From Pseudomonas libanensis (lineage in GTDB: Bacteria; Pseudomonadota; Gammaproteobacteria; Pseudomonadales; Pseudomonadaceae): 64,000 bases of DNA. The stretch lies in assembly GCF_001439685.1 (NCBI RefSeq), contig NZ_JYLH01000001.1:558001-622000 (forward strand). Direction: 5' to 3'. The notes below the pieces were generated by a model, which was not told the origin of the DNA, did not search any database, and was given only the letters and a program-made list of their open reading frames with translations. Shown in pieces: positions 58,314-64,000 of this stretch (within the stretch, counting starts at the first letter, position 1; each line of letters starts with the position of its first letter). Made by a program: the position numbers and the translations under genes.

Positions 58314-59591
58314 ATGACTCAATTGCGCCGCGTAGCGATCATTGGCGGTAACCGCATTCCTTTCGCCCGCTCCAATGGCCCTTACGCCACGGCGAGCAAC
58401 CAGGCGATGCTGACCGCCGCGCTGGAGGGCCTGATCGAGCGCTACAACCTGCACGGCCTGCGCATGGGTGAGGTAGCCGCCGGCGCGGTGCTCAAGCACT
58501 CCCGTGATTTCAACCTGACCCGCGAATGCGTGCTCGGCTCGCGCCTGTCGCCGCAAACCCCTGCATACGATATCCAGCAAGCCTGCGGCACCGGGCTGGA
58601 GGCGGCGTTGCTGGTGGCCAACAAAATTGCTCTGGGCCAGATCGAATGTGGGATTGCCGGCGGCGTGGACACCACGTCCGATGCGCCGATCGGGGTGAAC
58701 GAAGGCTTGCGCAAGCTTTTGCTGCAAGCCAATCGCGGTAAATCCATGGGGGATAAACTAAAAACCTTGTTACAACTTCGCCCCCAACATCTCAGGCCGG
58801 AACTGCCGCGCAATGGCGAACCACGCACGGGCTTGTCCATGGGCCAGCATTGCGAACTGATGGCGCAGACCTGGCAGATTCCCCGTGCCGAGCAGGACCA
58901 GCTTGCGCTTGAGAGTCATCAGAACATGGCCGCGTCCTACGCCGAAGGCTGGCACAACGACTTGCTCACGCCTTTTCTTGGCCTCACCCGCGACAACAAC
59001 CTGCGCGCCGACCTGACCCTGGAAAAACTCGCCAGCCTCAAGCCGGCCTTCGAGCGCAGCGAAAAGGGCACACTCACTGCCGGCAACTCCACGCCACTCA
59101 CCGATGGCGCATCCCTGGTGCTGCTGGGCAGTGAAGCCTGGGCCAAGGAGCGCGGCTTGCCGATCCTGGCGTACCTGCGTGATGGCGAAGCGGCGGCGGT
59201 GGATTTCGTCAACGGCGCCGAGGGCCTGTTGATGGCGCCGGTGTATGCGGTGCCGCGCTTGCTGGCCCGCAACGGTTTGACCCTGCAGGACTTTGATTAC
59301 TACGAGATCCACGAAGCCTTCGCCGCCCAGGTGTTGTGCACGCTCAAGGCGTGGGAAGATGCGCACTATTGCAAGACCCGCCTGGGCCTGGATGCGCCGC
59401 TGGGGTCCATCGACCGCAGTCGGCTCAACGTCAAGGGCAGTTCCCTGGCGGCGGGTCATCCGTTTGCCGCCACGGGCGGGCGCATCGTCGCCAACCTCGC
59501 CAAACTGTTGGACGCAGCGGGCAGAGGTCGCGGGCTGATTTCGATCTGCGCTGCGGGCGGCCAAGGGGTGACGGCGATTATCGAACGCTGA
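58314..59591 (+). CDS. Acetyl-CoA acyltransferase (thiolase)
   Basis: A 425-residue thiolase starting at ATG 58314 after GAGGGAG. The active-site Cys is in IQQACGTGLEAALL, the His in YEIHEAFAAQVL and the second Cys in SICAAGGQGVTAIIER; GSSLAAGHPFAATGGR is also typical. It resembles FadI in length and motifs. With the divergent reductase and hydratase it forms a set able to lengthen or shorten acyl-CoA chains; direction is not fixed by sequence. Confidence 0.93.
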   Translation: MTQLRRVAIIGGNRIPFARSNGPYATASNQAMLTAALEGLIERYNLHGLRMGEVAAGAVLKHSRDFNLTRECVLGSRLSPQTPAYDIQQACGTGLEAALLVANKIALGQIECGIAGGVDTTSDAPIGVNEGLRKLLLQANRGKSMGDKLKTLLQLRPQHLRPELPRNGEPRTGLSMGQHCELMAQTWQIPRAEQDQLALESHQNMAASYAEGWHNDLLTPFLGLTRDNNLRADLTLEKLASLKPAFERSEKGTLTAGNSTPLTDGASLVLLGSEAWAKERGLPILAYLRDGEAAAVDFVNGAEGLLMAPVYAVPRLLARNGLTLQDFDYYEIHEAFAAQVLCTLKAWEDAHYCKTRLGLDAPLGSIDRSRLNVKGSSLAAGHPFAATGGRIVANLAKLLDAAGRGRGLISICAAGGQGVTAIIER

Positions 59592-59725
59592 TTAACGACA
59601 AAACTGGCCCATTGCATGCATTCTTGAGTGGTCAGAGGTCGGTAGCCTCTCCCACCGGCGAGCCGATTGCCGTATAACGAGTGCCACACGCGTGTTTGGT
59701 AATACAGGACCCACAATAAAAGCTG

Positions 59726-60625
59726 ATGAAGACTCCTAAACGCATTGAACCCCTGATCGAAGACGGTCTGGTCGACGAAGTGCTGCGCCCACTCATGAGT
59801 GGTAAAGAAGCAGCTGTTTATGTGGTGCGCTGCGGCAACGAATTGCGTTGCGCCAAGGTTTACAAGGAGGCGAACAAACGAAGTTTTCGTCAGGCGGCCG
59901 AATACCAGGAAGGCCGTAAGGTCCGTAACAGCCGCCAGGCCCGGGCCATGGCCAAGGGCTCCAAGTTCGGCAAGAAAGAAACCGAAGACGCCTGGCAGAA
60001 CGCCGAAGTTGCGGCGCTGTTCCGCCTGGCCGGTGCCGGCGTTCGCGTGCCCAAGCCGTATGACTTTCTTGAAGGCGTGCTGCTGATGGAACTGGTTGCC
60101 GACGAGTACGGCGACGCGGCGCCGCGCCTGAACGACGTGGTGCTGGAGCCGGACCAGGCGCGTGAATACCACGCCTTCCTGATCTCCCAGATTGTGCTGA
60201 TGCTATGCACTGGCCTGGTGCACGGCGACCTTTCGGAATTCAACGTACTGCTCACGCCAACGGGCCCGGTGATCATCGACCTGCCCCAGGCAGTGGATGC
60301 GGCGGGCAACAACCATGCATTCAGCATGTTGGAGCGCGACGTTGGCAACATGGCTTCCTACTTCGGGCGCTTTGCCCCGGAGTTGAAGAAGACCAAGTAC
60401 GCCAAGGAAATGTGGGCGCTGTACGAAGCCGGTACCTTGCACCCGGCCAGTGTATTGACCGGTGAGTTCGACGAACCGGAAGAACTGGCGGACGTGGGCG
60501 GTGTGATCCGCGAGATCGAAGCGGCGCGGCTGGATGAAGAGCGTCGCCAGGCGATTCGTGCGGCGGATGATGCGCCACCGAGCAAAGTGCCGGACGAGCC
60601 ACCGCCGCCGCCTTGGATGCAATGA
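59726..60625 (+). CDS. RIO-type serine protein kinase
   Basis: A 299-residue kinase of the RIO1 type, which is widespread in archaea and eukaryotes and found in some bacteria. Visible are KEAAVYVVRCGNELRCAKVYKE with the ATP-binding lysine, the catalytic LVHGDLSEFNVLL and the metal-binding VIIDLPQAVD. The C-terminal tail is acidic and proline-rich (EPPPPPWMQ). The bacterial role is unclear. It is a single gene; a REP palindrome 30 bases downstream may end its transcript. Confidence 0.9.
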   Translation: MKTPKRIEPLIEDGLVDEVLRPLMSGKEAAVYVVRCGNELRCAKVYKEANKRSFRQAAEYQEGRKVRNSRQARAMAKGSKFGKKETEDAWQNAEVAALFRLAGAGVRVPKPYDFLEGVLLMELVADEYGDAAPRLNDVVLEPDQAREYHAFLISQIVLMLCTGLVHGDLSEFNVLLTPTGPVIIDLPQAVDAAGNNHAFSMLERDVGNMASYFGRFAPELKKTKYAKEMWALYEAGTLHPASVLTGEFDEPEELADVGGVIREIEAARLDEERRQAIRAADDAPPSKVPDEPPPPPWMQ

Positions 60626-60653
60626 TCTCCCGGCAAAAGGAGATGTAAAAAAT

Positions 60654-60679
60654 GTGGGAGGGGGCCTGCCCCCTCCCAC
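60654..60679. repeat. Single REP palindrome between kinase and cueR
   Basis: GTGGGAGGGGGCCTGCCCCCTCCCAC is a near-perfect palindrome between the stops of the convergent RIO kinase and cueR genes. It is well placed to act as a shared terminator. Confidence 0.85.
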
Positions 60680-60708
60680 ATTTGGATTGTGTGTATCCAG
60701 CCAGAGCA

Positions 60709-61110
60709 TCAGGCGCAGCAGTTCCCCGCTGCCAACTCCTTGAGTATCGGGCAGTCCGGTCGATGATCGCCCTGGCAGTGCTCCATCAGGTCCTGCAAGG
60801 TGTCGCGCAGTTGCCCCAATTCGCGAATCTTGTGATTCAGCTCGTCGATGTGCTGGCGCGCCAAGGCTTTTACGTCGGCGCTGGCCCGTTGGCGGTCTTC
60901 CCACAGGGTCAGCAGCTTGCCGACTTCTTCCAGTGAAAACCCCAGGTCCCGCGAGCGCTTGATAAACGTCAGAGTGTGCAGGTCGTCATGACCATACACG
61001 CGATAGCCGCTGTCAGTGCGATGGGGCGTTTTCAGCAGGCCGATGGATTCGTAGTAGCGAATCATCTTTGCGCTCAGCCCGCTGTTGCGGGCGGCTTGGC
61101 CGATGTTCAT
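60709..61110 (-). CDS. cueR: Copper-responsive MerR-family activator CueR
   Basis: A 133-residue regulator. The N-terminal winged helix is [21 protein letters not shown]. The copper-binding loop has Cys112 and Cys120 ([10 protein letters not shown]), and Ser77 marks a monovalent-ion type. All match CueR numbering. It senses Cu(I) and activates promoters with a 19-bp spacer, two of which are present nearby. The ATG overlaps the copA stop by four bases, so it is co-transcribed with copA and probably under its own positive control. Confidence 0.95.
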   Translation of the reverse strand: MNIGQAARNSGLSAKMIRYYESIGLLKTPHRTDSGYRVYGHDDLHTLTFIKRSRDLGFSLEEVGKLLTLWEDRQRASADVKALARQHIDELNHKIRELGQLRDTLQDLMEHCQGDHRPDCPILKELAAGNCCA

Positions 61111-63308
61111 GGGCGTTGATCCTCCAAGTCCTTGGGTTTCCAGGTTTTCAACAACAGTGCATTACTCACCACGCTGACGCTGGACAAGGCCATCGCCGCA
61201 CCGGCCAGCACCGGGTTGAGCAGGCCGAAGGCGGCCAGGGGAATGCCGATCAAGTTATACACAAAGGCCCAAAACAAGTTCTGGCGAATTTTCGCGTAGG
61301 TCTTGCGGCTGATCTCCAGGGCCGCCGGCACCAGGCGTGGGTCGCCCCGCATCAAGGTGATGCCGGCCGCATGCATGGCCACGTCGGTACCGCCGCCCAT
61401 GGCGATGCCGATATCGGCCGCGGCCAGGGCCGGGGCGTCGTTGATACCGTCGCCGACCATCGCCACCACGCCGGTTTTTTTCAGTTCGGCAACGGCAGCC
61501 GCTTTGTAGGCGGGCAGTACCTCAGCGTGCACATCGTCGATACCCAAGGCCTCCGCGACGACCCGGGCACTGCCGTGGTTATCGCCGGTAATCAGGTGGC
61601 TGCTGATGTGTTGCGCCTTGAGTTGTTGCACGGCCTCCAGCGCGCCGGGCTTGAGGGTGTCGCCAAAGGCGAACAAGCCCAATACGCGGGGCTGCGCGCC
61701 TTGCTCGATCAGCCAGGACAAGGTGCGGCCTTCGGCCTCCCAATCCTTGGCGCGCTGAGCCAATTCGCCCGCCTCCAAGCCCGTTTCTTGCAGCAAGCGT
61801 CGATTACCCAGCGCCAGTGGCCGACCGTCCAGCGTGCCGGCAATGCCGCGTCCGGTCAGGGACTGGCTGGCGCTCACATCGGCCACGTCCAGACCTTTCT
61901 CCTGGCACGCATCCAGCACGGCCTTGGCCAATGGGTGTTCACTGCCGCGTTGCAACGCGCCGGCCTGTTGCAACAAGAGGGCTTCGTTGCCATCCACGGC
62001 CGCCAGGTGCGCAATTTTCGGCGCGCCGGAGGTGAGGGTGCCGGTCTTGTCGAACACCACGGCGCTCACCGCATGGGCGCGCTCCAGGGCTTCGGCATCC
62101 TTGATCAGAATGCCATGGCGCGCGGCGACGCCGGTGCCGGCCATGATCGCGGTGGGTGTGGCCAGGCCCAGGGCGCAAGGGCACGCGATCACCAACACGG
62201 CAACCGCATTGATGATCGCAGTTTCCAGGGATGCGCCATACAACCACCAGCCCACCACGGTGATCAACGCCAAGACCAATACCGCTGGTACAAACACCTG
62301 GCTGACTTTATCCACCAGTTTCTGGATCGGCGCCTTGGCAGCCTGGGCGTCTTCGACCAGGCGGATGATGCGTGCCAGCACGCTCTCGGCCCCCAGGGCC
62401 AGGGTGCGCACCAATAGACGGCCTTCACCGTTGATGGCGCCACCGGTGACCGGGTCGCCTGGCTGTTTAGGCACCGGCAGGCTTTCACCGCTGATCAGCG
62501 CCTCATCGGCATGGCTTTGGCCCTCCACCACTTCACCGTCCACCGGGAAGCGTTCGCCGGGTTTGACCAGCACCAGGTCACCGTGCTTCAACGCATTGAT
62601 TGCGACGTCTTCTTCGCGGCCATCCTGCACGCGGATCGCCCGTTCCGGCCGCAAGGCTTCCAGGGCGCGGATCGCGCTGGCGGTCTGGCGTTTGGCGCGG
62701 CTTTCCAGGTATTTGCCCAGCAGCACCAGGGCGATGACCACCGCTGAGGCTTCGAAGTACAGGTGCGGCGTCACGCCGGGGGCGGCGGTGAGCCATTCAT
62801 AGATGCTCAGGCCGTAGCCGGCGCTGGTGCCGATTGCCACCAGCAGGTCCATATTGCCAGCACCGGCGCGCACGGCTTTCCATGCGGCAACATAGAAGCG
62901 CGCACCGAGGATGAATTGCACCGGCGTGGCCAGGGCAAATTGTATCCAGGCGGGGAGCATCCAGTGCAGGCCGAAGGGTTCCACCAGCATTGGCAGCACC
63001 AGCGGCAACGCCAAAATAATCCCCGCTGCCAGCGCCCAACGCTCGCGGCGCAGGCGTCGGGCCTGGTCGGCTTCGGTGGCGGTTTCGCTTTGGGGCAGGG
63101 TGGCGGTGTAGCCAGCCTTGTCGACTGCGGCAATCAGCACGCTGGCGTCCATCTGGCCGAGCACTTCGATATGGGCGCGTTCGTTGGCCAGGTTGACGCT
63201 CACGCGTTGCACCCCAGGCACCTTGCCCAGCGCGCGTTCGACGCGGCCGGCACAGCTGGCGCAGGTCATGCCGCCGATGGGCAAGTCAAATGTGGTGGAT
63301 CCATTCAT
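61107..63308 (-). CDS. copA: Cu(I)-exporting P-type ATPase
   Basis: The 733-residue P1B-1 ATPase has one N-terminal heavy-metal domain (GGMTCASC, Cys16/Cys19), membrane helices, an actuator segment ([19 protein letters not shown]), the ion-binding [11 protein letters not shown] (376-378 CPC), the phosphorylated Asp420 in DKTGTLT and a SEHPLAKAV nucleotide-site motif. It pumps Cu(I) out of the cytoplasm. It is preceded by a CueR-type promoter and followed directly by cueR. Confidence 0.96.
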   Translation of the reverse strand: MNGSTTFDLPIGGMTCASCAGRVERALGKVPGVQRVSVNLANERAHIEVLGQMDASVLIAAVDKAGYTATLPQSETATEADQARRLRRERWALAAGIILALPLVLPMLVEPFGLHWMLPAWIQFALATPVQFILGARFYVAAWKAVRAGAGNMDLLVAIGTSAGYGLSIYEWLTAAPGVTPHLYFEASAVVIALVLLGKYLESRAKRQTASAIRALEALRPERAIRVQDGREEDVAINALKHGDLVLVKPGERFPVDGEVVEGQSHADEALISGESLPVPKQPGDPVTGGAINGEGRLLVRTLALGAESVLARIIRLVEDAQAAKAPIQKLVDKVSQVFVPAVLVLALITVVGWWLYGASLETAIINAVAVLVIACPCALGLATPTAIMAGTGVAARHGILIKDAEALERAHAVSAVVFDKTGTLTSGAPKIAHLAAVDGNEALLLQQAGALQRGSEHPLAKAVLDACQEKGLDVADVSASQSLTGRGIAGTLDGRPLALGNRRLLQETGLEAGELAQRAKDWEAEGRTLSWLIEQGAQPRVLGLFAFGDTLKPGALEAVQQLKAQHISSHLITGDNHGSARVVAEALGIDDVHAEVLPAYKAAAVAELKKTGVVAMVGDGINDAPALAAADIGIAMGGGTDVAMHAAGITLMRGDPRLVPAALEISRKTYAKIRQNLFWAFVYNLIGIPLAAFGLLNPVLAGAAMALSSVSVVSNALLLKTWKPKDLEDQRP

Positions 63309-63337
63309 GGGACAGTCCTCCAGGAAAAGTTGCCCTT

Positions 63338-63368
63338 AGGATCAACCTTAACCTGTGGGGAAGGTCAA
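63338..63368 (-). promoter_or_regulatory. CueR-type promoter of copA-cueR
   Basis: On the minus strand TTGACC (-35, 63368-63363) and GATCCT (-10, 63343-63338) are 19 bases apart. Between them lies the imperfect dyad ACCTTCC-N7-TTAAGGT. The overlong spacer is the MerR/CueR hallmark. It is 30 bases before the copA start and just outside the stop of the small secreted gene. Confidence 0.8.
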
Positions 63369-63374
63369 GCGTCT

Positions 63375-63755
63375 TCAGTATTCCAATGCTGCAGGCTTGA
63401 GGTACATGCCGTCCGGGCCTTGGGCGATACGCAATTTGCGTACATCGCCAGCTTTCAAGGTAATGTTCTGCGCGGGTGGCGCCAGCAGGCTGGGCAGGCA
63501 GCCTCGGGACTGACCCGGCAACAGCTTGAGACGCAGCGATACATCGCCCGCAGGCAGATTGAACGAGGTGGCCTGTTCCTGGAACAGGCGTCCGGCCAAC
63601 TGGTCCTGGATATACAGGCCAATCTCGCAGTTGGTCGGCACCTCCAGGCGCTCGCGGGAAATGATCAGCACCGCATAATCTTCAGCAGCAAGGGCCTGGG
63701 GCACAACGGTAGACAAGCTCATCAGGCCGGCAAAGGCAAAAAATGACCAGCGCAT
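63375..63755 (-). CDS. Small secreted protein within the copper module
   Basis: A 126-residue protein starting at ATG 63755 with GGAG eight bases upstream; a longer start to 63776 is less likely. It has a signal peptide of about 23 residues (ending PQALA). The mature protein is beta-rich with two cysteines (NCEIGLYI and RGCLPSLL) that could form a disulfide. I do not recognise the family. It lies between copZ and copA; its own promoter was not identified, and a copper link is from context only. Confidence 0.8.
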   Translation of the reverse strand: MRWSFFAFAGLMSLSTVVPQALAAEDYAVLIISRERLEVPTNCEIGLYIQDQLAGRLFQEQATSFNLPAGDVSLRLKLLPGQSRGCLPSLLAPPAQNITLKAGDVRKLRIAQGPDGMYLKPAALEY

Positions 63756-63842
63756 GGCAAATGCTCCGTGGTTCACAGTAAGGAAAGTTGAAGCTTGGCC
63801 GACGCTGCCAACGAATACCAGCCCGGCCGATTTTTTTGAAAC

Positions 63843-63873
63843 TTGACCTTGCTATCGTGGCAAGGTTGACACT
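63843..63873 (+). promoter_or_regulatory. CueR-type promoter of copZ
   Basis: TTGACC (63843-63848) and GACACT (63868-63873) are 19 bases apart and enclose the perfect dyad ACCTTGC-TATCGTG-GCAAGGT. This is a clear CueR site, 30 bases before the copZ start. Confidence 0.9.
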
Positions 63874-63902
63874 GTGCCCAACCTCATCAAAGGAGTCATG
63901 TC

Positions 63903-64000
63903 ATGCAAATATTCAATGTTGAAGGAATGACCTGCGGCCATTGCGTTCGATCAGTGACCCAGGCGGTACAGAGCCAGGACCCGGCAGCGAGTGTCGAAGT
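63903..64000 (+). CDS. copZ: Copper chaperone CopZ, 3' end outside window
   Basis: The visible 32 codons encode the start of a heavy-metal-associated domain: MQIFNVEGMTCGHCVRSVTQ with the CxxC copper site. AAAGGAG precedes the ATG. An ATG five bases earlier is out of frame. The gene runs off the window. It should bind Cu(I) in the cytoplasm and deliver it to CopA or CueR; a CueR box lies directly upstream. Confidence 0.93.
   Translation, partial: MQIFNVEGMTCGHCVRSVTQAVQSQDPAASVE

Overview
The window reads as chromosome of a Pseudomonas of the fluorescens group. It is GC-rich, carries many short GTGGGAG...GCTTGC palindromes (REP/REPIN elements) between genes, and its backbone order retS-purD-purH-fis-dusB-DUF3426-prmA-accC-accB-aroQ-MCP-gcbA-DUF2333-Nudix-SUI1-speA is one I recall from the P. 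aeruginosa PA4856-PA4839 region. Gene names come from family motifs and remembered synteny; no database search was run. I saw no tRNA, rRNA, CRISPR array, transposase or phage gene.

Layout. 1-2408: the end of an aerobic cobalamin (cob) operon with a strong terminator. 2568-3940: an unknown protein convergent with a MarC membrane protein. 4102-20454: a long minus-strand housekeeping and regulatory stretch (RetS, purine synthesis, Fis/DusB, PrmA, acetyl-CoA carboxylase subunits, AroQ, a chemoreceptor, the diguanylate cyclase GcbA). 20672-26343: DUF2333, Nudix, SUI1, arginine decarboxylase and a MATE exporter. 26554-34244: an alpha-2-macroglobulin lipoprotein and PBP1c, an envelope pair separated by a small antisense membrane gene. 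34405-36684: a MazG-like protein, CmoM and two tandem DUF4136 lipoproteins.

36818-51809 is a complete Flp type IVb pilus (tad/rcp) locus with its own control genes: TadG, the PprA kinase, a TadE/F-like pseudopilin, the FppA peptidase, the PprB regulator, a DUF3613 protein, TadD-C-B-A-Z, RcpA, RcpC, the Flp pilin and a receiver-only protein. tadG has been moved to the outer side of pprA. Directly beyond it, 52036-55694 encodes a TpsB-type outer-membrane transporter beside a very unusual Gly/Thr-repeat lipoprotein. This pair is my best candidate for an undescribed surface-export system.

55997-59591: a MaoC hydratase, a long FabG-type reductase and a divergent thiolase, probably a fatty-acyl chain module. 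59726-60625: a bacterial RIO kinase. 60709-64000: a copper module (copA-cueR overlapping, divergent copZ) in which two CueR-type promoters with 19-bp spacers can be read directly, enclosing a small secreted protein of unknown function.

How the genes work together: much of the window concerns the switch between free and surface-attached life. RetS (an antagonist of GacS), GcbA (c-di-GMP), PprA/PprB with Flp pili, and the TpsB/repeat-lipoprotein pair all point to attachment control, set in an otherwise ordinary housekeeping backbone.
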